The notes below the pieces were generated by a model, which was not told where the DNA came from, did not search any database, and worked only from the letters and a program-made list of their open reading frames with translations. Below, piece by piece: positions 23,165 through 34,400 of a DNA stretch of 38,086 nucleotides (position 1 is the first letter of the stretch; each line of letters begins with the position of its first letter). A program made the position numbers and the translations under genes. This DNA comes from Gammaproteobacteria bacterium (lineage in GTDB: Bacteria > Pseudomonadota > Gammaproteobacteria > SZUA-229), in assembly GCA_015488295.1 (NCBI GenBank), contig WFOC01000012.1, forward strand, positions 1 through 38,086, given 5' to 3'.

Positions 23165-25555
23165 ATGAATTCACAGATTATCTGGTTCGATCAGCTTGGC
23201 ATTAAAGACATCAACGATGTCGGCGGAAAAAATGCATCCCTTGGCGAAATGATAAGCCACCTGTCTCCACTGGGCGTAAAAGTGCCCGGCGGTTTCGCTA
23301 CCACGGCGGCTGCTTTTCGTCGCTTTCTTGCACAACAAAATCTTGATGAAAAAATTCGTGCCCGGCTGCTTTCGCTGGACACTAATGACGTGGCGGCGCT
23401 GGTTGAAGCCGGTGCTGAAATACGGCAGTGGATTCTGGACACCCCGTTCCCCGATAGTTTTCTGGCCGAAGTCAGTGAAGCCTGGCAGCGCTTGCAGGCA
23501 GGTGATGAAAATATCTCGGTGGCGGTGCGCTCGTCTGCTACCGCCGAAGACCTGCCCGATGCCTCGTTCGCCGGCCAGCAGGAAACTTTTCTCAATGTCA
23601 GCGGCCTGGACAATGTGCTGGTTGCCATCAAGCAGGTGTTCGCCTCGCTGTACAACGACCGCGCCATTTCCTACCGCGTGCACCAGAATTTCGACCACGG
23701 AAAAGTCGCACTTTCTGCCGGCATTCAGCGCATGGTGCGCAGTGATGTTGGCACCAGCGGTGTAATGTTTACCCTCGACACCGAATCAGGTTTTCGTGAT
23801 GTGGTGTTCATCACTGCCGCTTATGGTCTGGGTGAAACTGTGGTGCAGGGTGCGGTGAATCCCGATGAGTTTTATGTTTACAAGCCGGGGCTGGCGCAAA
23901 ACCGGCCGGCGATTTTAAACCGTACCCTGGGCAGCAAGCTGATCAAGATGGTTTACGATGATGATCCCGCGCACGCGCAGTCGGTGCTTACCGTTGATGT
24001 TGAGGAATTGGCGCGGCGGCGTTTTTGTCTGAGCGATGCACAGGTGGAAGAGCTGGCGCGTTATGCAGTGACCATCGAGCAGCATTACGGTCGGCCGATG
24101 GATATTGAATGGGCGCAGGACGGTATTGATGGCCAGATTTATATTGTGCAGGCACGGCCGGAAACAGTGGAGAGTCGCAGCGGCGCGACGGTTATCGAGC
24201 GTTACGAACTGAAACAACCGGGTGAGGTTCTGCTGGAAGGTCGCGCTATCGGCCAGCGTATCGGTGCCGGCCCGGTGAGTCTGATCAAAGACCCCAGCGA
24301 GATGTCGCGGGTGAAGGAGGGTGACGTGCTGGTTACCGACATGACCGACCCGGACTGGGAGCCGATCATGAAGCGCGCTGCAGCCATCGTTACCAATCGT
24401 GGTGGCCGTACCTGTCACGCCGCCATTATCGCGCGCGAGCTGGGTATCCCCGCGATTGTCGGCTGCGGCAATGCCACCGAGCTGCTTAACGATGGTGAGG
24501 AGGTAACAGTGAGTTGTGCCGAAGGTGATGCCGGAAAAATTTATCGTGGCCGGCTGGATTTTGAGATCATCCGCACCGACACCGGAGCCATGCCGGAGCT
24601 GCCAACAAAAATCATGCTCAACGTTGCCACCCCCGGTCGCGCTTTTGCTTTTTCGCAGCTGCCAAATGCCGGTATCGGCCTGGCGCGGCTTGAATTTATT
24701 ATCAACAACACCATCGGCGTGCATCCCAAAGCGCTGTTGCAGTTTGATCAGCAAAGCAATGAGCTGCAGCAACAGATAAAACAACGCATCGCCGGTTATG
24801 CCGACCCGGTTAGTTTTTATGTAGAAAAACTGGTGGAAGGCATCGCGACTTTAGGTGCAGCGTTTGCGCCTAATCCGGTCATCGTGCGGCTGTCGGATTT
24901 TAAATCGAATGAATACGCCAGGCTGCTGGGTGGTGAGCTGTTTGAGCCGGAAGAAGAAAATCCGATGATCGGTTTTCGTGGCACTTCGCGCTACCTGTCG
25001 GAAGCTTTCCGTGAATGTTTTGAACTGGAATGCCGTGCGCTGAAAAAAGTGCGTGATGAAATGGGGCTGACGAACGTTGAAGTTATGGTGCCGTTTTGTC
25101 GTACGCTGGAAGAAGCTGAACAGCTGGTACAACTGCTGGCTGACAACGGCCTGAAGCGCGGTGAAAACAATCTGCGCATCATTATGATGTGCGAGATTCC
25201 TTCCAACGCGCTGCTGGCAGAAGACTTTCTGCAATACTTCGACGGCTTTTCCATCGGCTCCAACGACATGACGCAGCTCACGCTGGGGCTGGATCGCGAT
25301 TCCGGCTTGATCGCGAATTTATTTGATGAGCGAAACCCGGCGGTGAAAAAATTGCTCGCCATGGCGATAACCGCCTGCCGGCAACAGGGGAAATACATCG
25401 GCATCTGCGGTCAGGGGCCATCTGATTATCCGGACTTTGCGGTCTGGTTGTTCGAGCAGGGCATCAGCAGTATTTCACTGAATCCCGACACTGTGGTCGA
25501 TACCTGGCTGCACCTGGCCGAACTTGAATCGAGCCCTGAAAAACAGGATGAATAA
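23165..25555 (+). CDS. ppsA: phosphoenolpyruvate synthase
   Basis: Converts pyruvate, ATP and water to PEP, AMP and phosphate for gluconeogenesis and carbon assimilation. The 796-residue protein has the N-terminal ATP-grasp domain ([45 protein letters not shown]), the swivelling phosphohistidine domain with [18 protein letters not shown] (catalytic His), and the PEP/pyruvate TIM barrel ([38 protein letters not shown] with the catalytic Cys). Length and order are those of PpsA. The regulator gene ppsR overlaps its end. Confidence 0.95.
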   Translation: MNSQIIWFDQLGIKDINDVGGKNASLGEMISHLSPLGVKVPGGFATTAAAFRRFLAQQNLDEKIRARLLSLDTNDVAALVEAGAEIRQWILDTPFPDSFLAEVSEAWQRLQAGDENISVAVRSSATAEDLPDASFAGQQETFLNVSGLDNVLVAIKQVFASLYNDRAISYRVHQNFDHGKVALSAGIQRMVRSDVGTSGVMFTLDTESGFRDVVFITAAYGLGETVVQGAVNPDEFYVYKPGLAQNRPAILNRTLGSKLIKMVYDDDPAHAQSVLTVDVEELARRRFCLSDAQVEELARYAVTIEQHYGRPMDIEWAQDGIDGQIYIVQARPETVESRSGATVIERYELKQPGEVLLEGRAIGQRIGAGPVSLIKDPSEMSRVKEGDVLVTDMTDPDWEPIMKRAAAIVTNRGGRTCHAAIIARELGIPAIVGCGNATELLNDGEEVTVSCAEGDAGKIYRGRLDFEIIRTDTGAMPELPTKIMLNVATPGRAFAFSQLPNAGIGLARLEFIINNTIGVHPKALLQFDQQSNELQQQIKQRIAGYADPVSFYVEKLVEGIATLGAAFAPNPVIVRLSDFKSNEYARLLGGELFEPEEENPMIGFRGTSRYLSEAFRECFELECRALKKVRDEMGLTNVEVMVPFCRTLEEAEQLVQLLADNGLKRGENNLRIIMMCEIPSNALLAEDFLQYFDGFSIGSNDMTQLTLGLDRDSGLIANLFDERNPAVKKLLAMAITACRQQGKYIGICGQGPSDYPDFAVWLFEQGISSISLNPDTVVDTWLHLAELESSPEKQDE

Positions 25556-26384
25556 TCATGCTGCTGTTCGTCCGGTGTTTTTTGTTTCTGATCGCACCGG
25601 TATCACCGCCGAGAATCTTGGTCATGCGCTGCTGACGCAGTTCAACGCGATAAAGTTCGAGCACCATTCGCTGCCGTTTATTGACTCGGAAGAAAAAGCC
25701 AGAGAGGCGGCGCGCACTATCAACCGGGTGGCCGAAACATCGGAAAATCAGCCGCTGGTTTTCAGCACATTGATTGATGATGTTCATCGCCGCATCATTG
25801 CCAGCACACACGCGCACATCATTGATTTTTTTGATGCCTTTATCAAACCGCTGGAAGAAGAATTGCACACACCGTCTTCACGCGCTGAAGGTTTGCTGCA
25901 CGGCATCAGCAACGAAGTGGTTTATATGTCGCGCATGGATGCTATCAATTTTGCTCTGAAAAATGATGATGGTGCCAGCACCAGAGAATACAAACATGCC
26001 GATGTGATTCTGATTGGTGTTTCACGCAGTGGCAAAACGCCGACCTGTCTTTACCTTGCCATGCAGTTCGGTCTGTGCGCGGCCAACTATCCGCTGACCG
26101 AATCTGATCTGGAAAAAGGTTTTTTGCCGGAGGCGCTTCAGCCTTACCGGGATAAATTGTTCGGCCTGGTAATCAATGCCGAACGACTGCGCATGATTCG
26201 CGAGATGCGCCGGAAAAACAGCGAGTATTCTTCGCTGGCACAATGTCAGAAAGAAACCCGTTTAATCCGTTCGCTGTTTGAGCAGGAAAAAATTCATAAC
26301 ATAGATAGCAGCCAGATTTCAGTCGAAGAAATCGCTACCTCCATTATTCAGTTAATGAAAATTAATCGACCACCGATTTATTGA
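25548..26384 (+). CDS. ppsR: PEP synthase regulatory protein (bifunctional kinase/pyrophosphorylase)
   Basis: DUF299-family enzyme of 278 residues that inactivates PpsA by ADP-dependent phosphorylation of a threonine and reactivates it by phosphorolysis. Conserved pieces are [19 protein letters not shown], the P-loop-like [15 protein letters not shown] and [13 protein letters not shown]. The ATG at 25548 overlaps the ppsA stop by eight bases, showing translational coupling. An upstream TTG would extend it by eight residues with no family support. Confidence 0.93.
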   Translation: MNNHAAVRPVFFVSDRTGITAENLGHALLTQFNAIKFEHHSLPFIDSEEKAREAARTINRVAETSENQPLVFSTLIDDVHRRIIASTHAHIIDFFDAFIKPLEEELHTPSSRAEGLLHGISNEVVYMSRMDAINFALKNDDGASTREYKHADVILIGVSRSGKTPTCLYLAMQFGLCAANYPLTESDLEKGFLPEALQPYRDKLFGLVINAERLRMIREMRRKNSEYSSLAQCQKETRLIRSLFEQEKIHNIDSSQISVEEIATSIIQLMKINRPPIY

Positions 26385-26482
26385 TCTAAATTGCAAAGAG
26401 GTTTTTCTCTGCGAGAAAATATTACGTATATTATTTTTTCGGACAGCAGTGACTTTGATCAGAATTTCTTTCGCCCATATAT

Positions 26483-26510
26483 TTGACCTGCTTGCGATAG
26501 CTTGTATGAT
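26483..26510 (+). promoter_or_regulatory. sigma-70-type promoter upstream of the group 3b hydrogenase operon
   Basis: TTGACC (26483-26488) and TATGAT (26505-26510) are separated by 16 bases and lie about 57 bases before the first gene of the operon. Each box differs from consensus by one base. It is the best promoter seen in the 182-base gap after ppsR. Confidence 0.55.
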
Positions 26511-26566
26511 GGTGATTAAAGGGCAGCTCTATTAATGCTTTTAGCCGGATAGCCAAAGGTTTATAA

Positions 26567-27673
26567 ATGAAACCGAGCCATTACTTTTTTCAGACGGATC
26601 AGCTTGCGCAGTTGCTGGGTGAGCTGCAGGACAGGGGATATATCTGCATCGGGCCGCAGGTACGTGATGGTGCTATTGTTTATGACGAACTTCATTCCAT
26701 CAAGCAACTACCCCGAGGCGTTAACGACGCACAGGCACCCGGTCGTTATAGTTTAAAAACCGGTGTCTCTTTGAAATTTTTCGACTGGGCGAATGGCGCG
26801 CAGGCGATCAAACCCCTGTTGTTTTCAGCGCGTGAAAAACTATGGCAAAGCCGGCAGTCTGCGGATGGCAAACTCTCATTTGAAACCCCGGAACCCCGTT
26901 CAAAACCGATAGCGATTATTGCTGCCCGAGCCTGCGATATTGCCGCTATGAAAATTCAGGACCAGCATTTTTTGCAACAGACGTTTGTCGATCCGTATTA
27001 TCAGGTGCGGCGAAAAAATCTGTTGATCATCGCGGTGAATTGCGCACGCCCGGCCGACACCTGTTTTTGTCATTCGAGCGGTGACGGGCCGTTTGTTGAT
27101 GATGGTGCTGATATTGTGCTGACCGAACTGGAAAGCGGTTTTTTAATTGAAGCGCAGAGCACTCAGGGCGAAGAACTGCTCGCCGGTTTATCATTGCAGG
27201 ATTGCACAGAACAGCAACTTGAAGAACAGGCATCGATAAAGGCTGGCGCATCAAAACAGAAAAAACAGTTGCCGAAGTATGATATCAGGTTACGCCTGCG
27301 TCATGAATTGAACAATGATTTCTGGCATGAAATTGCGGCTAAATGTCTGAGTTGCGGCAACTGGACTTCGGTTTGTCCCACCTGTTTCTGTCACAGTGAA
27401 AATGATGTGCCCGAGCTGGATGGAAAATCATCTGGCCATTATCGCGAGTGGGATTCCTGCTTCACTCAGGGGCACAGTTATATTCACGGCATTACCATTC
27501 GAAGTGAAACCAGTCAGCGTTACCGGCAGTGGCTGACGCATAAATTCAGCAGCTGGCATGAGCAATATGGCCGTTCCGGTTGTGTCGGTTGCGGACGTTG
27601 CATTAGCTGGTGCCCGGTGGGCATAGACGTGACTGAAATGCTGGCGAATTTTGAGGGGAGACGTGGTGTCTGA
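26567..27673 (+). CDS. group 3b [NiFe]-hydrogenase beta subunit (HydB-like, two 4Fe-4S clusters)
   Basis: A 368-residue electron-transfer subunit of cytoplasmic NAD(P)-linked hydrogenases (sulfhydrogenase beta type). The first 280 residues are a family-specific domain ([36 protein letters not shown]). The C-terminus holds a bacterial-ferredoxin-like pair of clusters: [16 protein letters not shown] near 272 and [16 protein letters not shown] near 346. It passes electrons between the NiFe small subunit and the flavin subunit. It is the first gene of a four-gene operon and overlaps the gamma gene by eight bases. Confidence 0.88.
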   Translation: MKPSHYFFQTDQLAQLLGELQDRGYICIGPQVRDGAIVYDELHSIKQLPRGVNDAQAPGRYSLKTGVSLKFFDWANGAQAIKPLLFSAREKLWQSRQSADGKLSFETPEPRSKPIAIIAARACDIAAMKIQDQHFLQQTFVDPYYQVRRKNLLIIAVNCARPADTCFCHSSGDGPFVDDGADIVLTELESGFLIEAQSTQGEELLAGLSLQDCTEQQLEEQASIKAGASKQKKQLPKYDIRLRLRHELNNDFWHEIAAKCLSCGNWTSVCPTCFCHSENDVPELDGKSSGHYREWDSCFTQGHSYIHGITIRSETSQRYRQWLTHKFSSWHEQYGRSGCVGCGRCISWCPVGIDVTEMLANFEGRRGV

Positions 27674-28511
27674 GCGGCAGGTTAATCCTTATCAGCCACA
27701 TGAGGCGGTTATTCTTGAGCGTATTCAGGAAGCGCCCAGGCTGTTCACGCTGCGATTAAAACTTACCGAGCAAATGCTTCAGGATGCTTATGAATTCGAA
27801 CCCGGCCAGTTCAACATGCTGTATTTATACGGCGTTGGTGAAATTCCGATTTCGATAGTCTCTGACCCGGTTGACAGTCATATCATTGATCACACAATTC
27901 GTGTCGTTGGCCGCGTTACCCGGGGCATGGCTGAACTTGAAGCGGGTGACCGCATCGGTTTGCGTGGTCCTTATGGTCGTGGCTGGCCGATGTCTGAGTC
28001 CAGGCAAAAAGATGTGGTGATTGTTACCGGTGGCCTGGGTTGTGCGCCGGCCGTTTCGGTTATTAATTATATTGAACAAAGACGTGAGCAGTATGGCCGG
28101 CTGAATATTGTTCAGGGTGTGAAACACAGCGCCGATTTCATCTGGAAAGATCGTTATGATAAATGGCGTGAGCTGCCGGACACCCGGGTGCTGCTGGCTG
28201 CCGATGTCGGTGAACCGCTATGGCCCTGGCATGTCGGGCCGGTCACCTCGCTTTTTGATCAGCTTGAATTTGATCCGGACAATGTTGTTGTGATGATGTG
28301 CGGCCCGGAGGGCATGATGCGCGTGGTCTGTCATCACATGCTGGATAATCGCGTGCCGGCCTCACAGCTTTTTCTGTCGATGGAAAGAAACATGCAATGT
28401 GCGATTGGCCACTGCGGGCATTGCCAGTATGGCGACAAGTTCATCTGCAAGGATGGCCCGGTGCTTCGTTACGACAGGGTGCGTGAGCTGTTTGAGAGCA
28501 AAGGTTTTTAA
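27666..28511 (+). CDS. group 3b [NiFe]-hydrogenase gamma subunit (FAD/NAD(P)-binding reductase)
   Basis: Ferredoxin-NADP+ reductase-like diaphorase. An N-terminal FAD-binding barrel (residues up to about 100, [11 protein letters not shown]) is followed by [12 protein letters not shown] nucleotide-binding domain follows with [16 protein letters not shown] and [12 protein letters not shown], and a C-terminal 2Fe-2S motif with four cysteines lies in [23 protein letters not shown]. This layout is shared with PyrK/sulfhydrogenase gamma proteins. I chose GTG at 27666 because GAGGGGAG lies just upstream and it overlaps the beta stop (GTGTCTGA). A GTG at 27663 and a TTG at 27651 are alternatives. Confidence 0.88.
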   Translation: MSERQVNPYQPHEAVILERIQEAPRLFTLRLKLTEQMLQDAYEFEPGQFNMLYLYGVGEIPISIVSDPVDSHIIDHTIRVVGRVTRGMAELEAGDRIGLRGPYGRGWPMSESRQKDVVIVTGGLGCAPAVSVINYIEQRREQYGRLNIVQGVKHSADFIWKDRYDKWRELPDTRVLLAADVGEPLWPWHVGPVTSLFDQLEFDPDNVVVMMCGPEGMMRVVCHHMLDNRVPASQLFLSMERNMQCAIGHCGHCQYGDKFICKDGPVLRYDRVRELFESKGF

Positions 28512-28562
28512 TCACATGATGTCGATTCATGACTTGTTCAGAGCTTTCCCGGAGGCGCAGGC

Positions 28563-29339
28563 ATGAGCAAACCGAGCGTAGCGATACACAAGTTCAGTTC
28601 CTGTGATGGTTGCCAGCTGGCGCTGCTTAATCTGGGTGAACCGTTATTACAGTTAGCCGAGCTGGTCGATATTCTGCATTTCGCTGAAGCCGGGCCGCTG
28701 GATGAAAACGCAAAAGTTGATATTGCGATAGTGGAAGGCAGTGTGTCGACTTTGCACGATATCGAGCGGCTTAAAAATATTCGTGCCAACAGCGGCCTTT
28801 TGATGAGCATCGGTGCCTGTGCGACCTCTGGCGGATTACAGGCGCTGCGTAACATGGCGGACACTCAGCAATGGATTGCCGATATTTATGCCAGTCCGGA
28901 CGTTATCGACAGCCTGGATAAAAGCACGCCGATAAAAGATCATGTCAATGTTGATCTTGAACTCTGGGGTTGCCCGGTTAATCAGCGTCAGATACTGATG
29001 GCCATACGCGCGCTGCTGTTCGGTGTTATGCCGGTTGATGAGCATGACAAAGTCTGCATGGAATGCAAACGTCAACAAACGGTTTGTACGATGGTGACAA
29101 AAAATGAACCATGTATGGGGCCGGTGACACGCACAGGTTGTGGCGCACTTTGCCCCAGCGTCGGGCGGGATTGTTACGGCTGCTATGGCCCGGCCGAAAA
29201 TGCAAATACGCAGGCCATGGCAAACCGCTTGCAGGGGCTGGGTCTGGTTGATGCGGAAGTTGCCAGGCGGTTTCTGTTTATCAACAGTGGTGCTGATGCG
29301 TTTCACCGGCAGGGTGTGTTGAGCAGGGAGAAGAAATAA
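28563..29339 (+). CDS. group 3b [NiFe]-hydrogenase small subunit (delta, HydD-like)
   Basis: A 258-residue iron-sulfur small subunit without Tat signal or membrane anchor, so cytoplasmic. The proximal-cluster motif FSSCDGCQLALLNL is at the N-terminus, with GACATSGGLQALRN, WGCPVNQRQ and a C-terminal cysteine set (CMECKRQQTVC, EPCMGPVTRTGCGALCP, CYGCYGP) for the remaining clusters. The GCGALCPSVGRDCYGC block is characteristic of group 3 small subunits. Its last codon runs directly into the large-subunit start (TAA then ATG, no spacer). Confidence 0.9.
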   Translation: MSKPSVAIHKFSSCDGCQLALLNLGEPLLQLAELVDILHFAEAGPLDENAKVDIAIVEGSVSTLHDIERLKNIRANSGLLMSIGACATSGGLQALRNMADTQQWIADIYASPDVIDSLDKSTPIKDHVNVDLELWGCPVNQRQILMAIRALLFGVMPVDEHDKVCMECKRQQTVCTMVTKNEPCMGPVTRTGCGALCPSVGRDCYGCYGPAENANTQAMANRLQGLGLVDAEVARRFLFINSGADAFHRQGVLSREKK

Positions 29340-31118
29340 ATGGCAAGCGATACCATCAGAATTCGAGTTCCTGTGCTGGCCCGTGTTGAGGGTGAAGGCG
29401 CGCTCGAGCTGAATATCGAGAATCGGCAGATCACCGATCTTAAGTTACGCATTTTTGAGCCACCAAGGTATTTTGAAAAATTTCTGGAAGGGCGCAATCA
29501 TTACGATGTGCTTGATACGGTAGCGCGCATCTGCGGCATCTGCCCGGTTGCTTACCAGATGAGCGCAACGCATGCGATTGAATCAATCTTTGAGGTGACA
29601 ACCTCGCCCTGGATTCGCGCCATGCGCCGCCTGCTTTATTGTGGCGAATGGCTGCAAAGTCATAGCCTGCATATTCACCTGTTAGCCGCGCCCGATTTTC
29701 TGGGCTTTAACAGCATTATCCAGATGTCCGGCCAGTATGGAGATGAAGTACGGCGTGGTTTGAAACTGCAGGCGCTGGGTAATGAGCTGATTGCTTTATT
29801 CGGTGCCCGCTCGGTGCATCCGGTTGGTGTCAGGCTTGCCGGTTTCAGCCGAGCGCCGGATCAAAAAAAAGCCGCTGCGTTATTGTCACGTATCACAGAG
29901 GCAAAACAGGATGCTGTTGAGCTGATTCACTGGCTGGATAATCTGGACCTGCCAGACGATGAACAGGACTTTGTTTCTGTCGCCCTGCATCATGATGATG
30001 AATACCCTTTTAATGAAGGCCGTCTGATCAGCGATAATGGTCTGGATATAGATATCGTCGAATTTGAAAATCACTTTCACGAAAAACATATTGAGCACAG
30101 CACAGCGTTGCATTGTTTGCTGGATGGAAAACCATATCTGGTCGGCCCGCTGGCACGGATTAATTTAAATTCTGCGCAACTACCTGATGAAGTCAAAACC
30201 GTCATGCAGGTATTGAAAACCCGCTTTCCGTCAAAAAACATGTTTCACAGCATTATTGCCCGGGCAATCGAAATTTATTATGTGCTGATCGAAGCGGAGC
30301 GGTTATTGAGCCAGTATGAATATACCGATGACTGCTGCATGAAATTTTCTGTCAGAGCAGGCACCGGCTACGGCTGCACTGAAGCGCCGCGTGGTTTTTT
30401 ATGGCACCGCTACGATATGGATGAAAAAGGCTGTGTCAGCAAAGCTGTTATTGTGCCACCAACCAGCCAGAACCAGGCGCGTATCGAGCAGGACTTGAAA
30501 AACTCGCTGATTAATTTCGGGCTTGATAATAAAAAAAGTGATCTACAGCTACACGCTGAAAAAGTAATAAGAAACTATGATCCCTGCATTTCCTGTGCAA
30601 CCCATTTTCTTGATCTCAATTTGCTTCGTGATGGCATCGCTGAAAAAAGTGATGATGAAACCGAATTGATGAAATTTAACAGCGCGGATTTATCCCGAAC
30701 CGCCATTATCGGTGTTGGCTCACCCGGCGCAGGGGATGAACTCGGCTGGCAGATGATCGACCGGTTATCACAAAATAAATCTATCCGGCTTCTCAGGCAG
30801 AAAGGTTTGAGCCTGTTCAAGCTGGATCGTCCAGGGCTGGCATTCATTGAAAATATAAAACCGTATGACTATCTGATTATTGTTGATGCCATAAAATCCG
30901 GTGAAGCAGGTGAGCCGTTTATCTGTATTGATGCCAGCCGACTGCCATCAACACTCAAGCGATTATCAAGTCATGAATCTGGCGTGCTTGAAGTTGCCGC
31001 GTTAGCAGAATCCCTGCAGATAAAACCCGAGCAGCTTTTGATTATCGGCGTATCGAGTATTCAAAATATTTTTATCGAGAATATAGTCAATATGTTCTCC
31101 GCCTTTTTGCAAAAATAA
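29340..31118 (+). CDS. group 3b [NiFe]-hydrogenase large subunit fused to a maturation protease
   Basis: Catalytic subunit of a cytoplasmic NAD(P)-linked hydrogenase. Residues 1-422 are a normal group 3b alpha subunit with RICGICP (Cys65, Cys68) and DPCISCATH (Cys416, Cys419, His422). Such proteins normally end shortly after this His, which is where the maturation protease cuts. Here translation continues for 170 residues: a linker (423-452), then a complete HycI/HybD-type protease, TAIIGVGSPGAGDELGWQMIDRL, with predicted metal ligands Glu467 (DELG), Asp516 (IIVDAIKSG) and His545 (SSHESGVLEVAAL). The protease would therefore be the C-terminal extension that has to be removed. Met444 could be a relic of an earlier separate start. 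There is no stop codon or frame change between the two parts. It is the last gene of its operon. Confidence 0.9.
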   Translation: MASDTIRIRVPVLARVEGEGALELNIENRQITDLKLRIFEPPRYFEKFLEGRNHYDVLDTVARICGICPVAYQMSATHAIESIFEVTTSPWIRAMRRLLYCGEWLQSHSLHIHLLAAPDFLGFNSIIQMSGQYGDEVRRGLKLQALGNELIALFGARSVHPVGVRLAGFSRAPDQKKAAALLSRITEAKQDAVELIHWLDNLDLPDDEQDFVSVALHHDDEYPFNEGRLISDNGLDIDIVEFENHFHEKHIEHSTALHCLLDGKPYLVGPLARINLNSAQLPDEVKTVMQVLKTRFPSKNMFHSIIARAIEIYYVLIEAERLLSQYEYTDDCCMKFSVRAGTGYGCTEAPRGFLWHRYDMDEKGCVSKAVIVPPTSQNQARIEQDLKNSLINFGLDNKKSDLQLHAEKVIRNYDPCISCATHFLDLNLLRDGIAEKSDDETELMKFNSADLSRTAIIGVGSPGAGDELGWQMIDRLSQNKSIRLLRQKGLSLFKLDRPGLAFIENIKPYDYLIIVDAIKSGEAGEPFICIDASRLPSTLKRLSSHESGVLEVAALAESLQIKPEQLLIIGVSSIQNIFIENIVNMFSAFLQK

Positions 31119-31131
31119 TCATTTGATATTT

Positions 31132-31273
31132 TGTCATCCTGACCGGAGCGCAGCGTAGTGGAAGGATTTTAAGTGTCGTATCATGCGGGGTTTAACATCT
31201 TTTGGTAATGGCTCCTGTAATATCCTGCATCCATGCAGAGATCCATTCCGCTACCGCTTCAGCCAGGATGACA
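31132..31273. repeat. second copy of the TGTCATCCTGACCGGAGCG palindromic repeat
   Basis: Starts TGTCATCCTGACCGGAGCGC and ends AGCCAGGATGACA. The arms also share GTAGTGGAAGGAT-type sequence, imperfectly paired. It matches 11963-12057 closely in the left arm but has a longer, different centre. It fills much of the 338-base gap after the hydrogenase operon and may act as a terminator-like stem. The rest of the gap holds the FNR site and leader of nrdJa. Confidence 0.7.
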
Positions 31274-31320
31274 GTATCAAGTTAATGGAACAGCAGTAAA
31301 AACCAATAAAAAATATTTTC

Positions 31321-31361
31321 TTGATCCAGATCAAGTTGGCTCGCGCGCGATCTTTTAATAT
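31321..31361 (+). promoter_or_regulatory. perfect FNR/Anr box and promoter of nrdJa
   Basis: TTGATCCAGATCAA at 31321-31334 is an exact match to the FNR consensus TTGAT-N4-ATCAA. A -10-like TAATAT lies at 31356-31361, which places the site near -41, the usual position for FNR activation. The gene starts at 31457, giving a leader of about 90 bases. Class II reductase genes in Pseudomonas are known to respond to Anr, so low-oxygen induction is a reasonable inference. Confidence 0.7.
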
Positions 31362-31456
31362 GCACAATATGTAGTACCCGATAATAATAATAACACTATA
31401 TATAGCTAATTGGCCGGCGTGGTTAATTGGCTGTTATAGTCAAAGGAGATCGCTTG

Positions 31457-34400
31457 ATGAAGACAGTTACACCCCCCGTTATCAATACTGATGAACGTAT
31501 CGAAATCCCGCTACAACCTGCTTCTGAAGACATCTGGGAACGAAAATATCAGCTGAAAGACACGCTTGGTAAAGCTGTCGACCTGTGTGTTGAAGGCACC
31601 TTTACCCGCGTTGCGCGCGCCCTGTCAGAAATTGAAGACACCCCTGAGAAACAGGAATACTGGTACGAACGGTTTCTCTGGGCGCTGAAGCAGGGCGCGG
31701 TGCCCGCCGGGCGTATCATTTCTAACGCCGGTGCGCAGCAATACAAGCCTGCTACTTCAACCATTAACTGCACCGTTTCAGGAAAAATTCACGATTCCAT
31801 GGACGACATTTTGCAGAAGGTGCATGAAGCCGGCATGACATTAAAATCCGGCGCTGGCATCGGTTATGAATTTTCCACGCTGCGACCGAATGATGCCTAC
31901 GTCTCCGGTTCCGGTGCTCTCACCTCCGGCCCGCTGTCGTTCATGGATATTTATGACAAGGTCTGTTTTACCATTTCTTCTGCCGGTGGTCGCCGTGGTG
32001 CGCAGATGGCGACTTTCGATGTCGGCCATCCCGACGTGCTGGATTTTATCCGCGCCAAACGTGAAGATGGTCGCCTGCGCCAGTTCAACCTGTCGTTGCT
32101 GATCACCAGCGAATTTATGGAAGCAGTAAAAAATGACGCGCCGTGGCCGCTGGCTTTTCCGCTGACCGAAGAAGAAATCGAAATCCACAATGTCGATCTG
32201 CAGGACCCGGAAAAAGTCATCTGGCGCAACTGGCCGATCAAGGACAACTACATTGAAAACGAAGAAGGCAAGGTCGCCTGCCGCGTCTATCGCACCATCG
32301 ATGCCGGCAAGCTGTGGAACGTCATCATGACTTCAACCTATGAATACGCTGAGCCGGGTTTCATTCTCATCGATGAATACAACGAGAAGAACAACAACTG
32401 GTTTTGCGAAAATATCCGCACCACCAATCCATGCGTTACCGCTGATACCTGGGTGCAAACATCCACAGGACCACGCCAGGTTTTAGACCTTGTCGGCAAT
32501 GCCTTCAGTGCACGGGTCGATGGCATCGACCATGCCAGTGGCCAGAAAGGCTTTTTCAAAACTGCGACAAAAGAAATCGTCCAGCTTCAAACCGCCGAAG
32601 GTTATAGTCTGAAATTAACCGCCGATCACCGTGTGCGACGTGTCTCGCGTTTTACCCGTTACAGCACAGACACACAATGGTGCGAAGCCGGCAAACTTCA
32701 GGCGGGTGATCGCGTGTTGCTCAATGACCATCGTGCGAATGCAGAATGGCCCGGAAAATACGGTAAAGATGAAGGATACCTGATGGGGCTTTTACTGGGC
32801 GACGGCACGCTGAAAAAAGACGAAGCCGTGCTTTCGGTGTGGAAAGCACCGGCAGTGGTCAACGGCACAACGGCCACCTGTTCGACAGGTGTTGCCGCAG
32901 TCATGCAGCAGGCATTGAGCGCAGCAGAGCAGCTACCACATCGTGCCGATTTTAAAGGCTGGTCAGAAATTGCCGGTCGCAATGAATACAGATTGTCGAC
33001 CGCCGCCATTCGCGATGTCGCCTTTGATCTTGGCATGTCATCGGGCAACAAAACAGTGACCGCTGAAATAGAACAGACATCCAGTGATTTTTATAAAGGC
33101 TTTCTTCGCGGCCTGTTCGATGCGGATGGCTCGGTGCAGGGCAGTCAATTGAAAGGTGTGTCGGTGCGTCTGGCACAATCCGACGAAAGTTGCCTGCAGG
33201 CAACGCAAAGAATGTTACTGCGACTTGGTATCGCATCGGTTATTTATCGAAACCGTCGTGCGGCAGGAACCAGCCTGTTGCCAGATGGCAAGGGCGGCAA
33301 GGCTGAGTACAATACCGCCGCGCAGCACGAGTTGGTTATCAGCGGTGAAAATCTGCGTCGCTATTCCGATTTGATCGGCTTTGCTGACAGCGACAAACAA
33401 AACAAACTGGAACGCTGCCTGGCTTTGTACAAACGTGCACTTAATCGTGAACGTTTTACTGCAAGAGTGATTTCTGTAAGCAAAGCCGGCGTAGAAGATG
33501 TTTATGATGTGCAGGTGCCCGGCATCAATACTTTTGATGGCAACGGTTTGCATGCGCATAACTGTGGCGAGCAGGGCCTGCCCGCATACGGTGCCTGTCT
33601 GCTGGGTTCCATTAACTTAACGCATCTGGTGAAAGAGCCGTTCACCGAAAACGCCAGCTTCGACTGGGACACTTACCGCGAAGTGGTGAAAGTGTTTACC
33701 CGCATGCTGGACAACGTGGTCGAAATCAACGGCCTGCCGCTGCAACAGCAGCGTGATGAGATCGAAAGCAAGCGCCGTCATGGCATGGGCTACCTGGGTC
33801 TGGGTTCAGCGCTGACCATGATGGGTGTACGTTACGGTTCGGATGAGTCACTGGAATTTACCGAGAAAGTCACCCGTGAACTGGCGCTGGCCGGCTGGGA
33901 AGCGGCGCTTGATCTGGCCAAAGAAAAAGGCGCTGCGCCGATTCTTGAGCAGGATTTTGAAGTGACCTCCGAGATGTTAAGCCGCCGCCCCGAGATGAAA
34001 AAAGACGGCTGGCAGGTGGGCGCAACGATCAAGGGTAAAGTATTGCACGCGCGTTACAGCCGCTATATGCAGAAGATTGCCGAGGTGAATCCGGAGCTGG
34101 TTGCCGAGCTGGAAAAAGTTGGTGCGCGTTTTACGCATCACAGCTCTATCGCACCCACCGGCACCATTGCGCTGTCCGTTGGCAACAACGCCAGCAACGG
34201 CATCGAACCGAGTTTTGCGCATCATTATTCGCGCAACATTATTCGTGAAGGCAAAAAGAGCAAGGAGAACGTCGATGTCTGGTCGTTCGAACTGCTGGCT
34301 TACCGCGAGATGATCAACAAAAATGCCAAACCTTATTCAGAAGAAGCGGGCGAAAAACTGCCGGACTATTTCATCAGTGCTGATGATGTCACACCAAAAC

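Noticed and set aside
23171-25404. Long minus-strand open frames opposite ppsA (up to 289 aa)
   Set aside because: Their composition is that of an antisense shadow of a conserved GC-rich gene; ppsA accounts for the whole region.
26452-26466. TTGATCAGAATTT as an FNR site before the group 3b operon
   Set aside because: Only the left half-site fits; the right half lacks ATCAA, and a good sigma-70 promoter lies downstream without needing it.
30605-30700. Large subunit-protease junction as a sequencing artefact
   Set aside because: The frame is continuous, the linker is ordinary hydrophilic coding sequence, and both domains are complete. An artefact cannot be excluded without reads, but nothing suggests one.
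31427-31456. TTG start for nrdJa
   Set aside because: The strong AAAGGAGAT lies inside that extension and is correctly spaced for ATG 31457.
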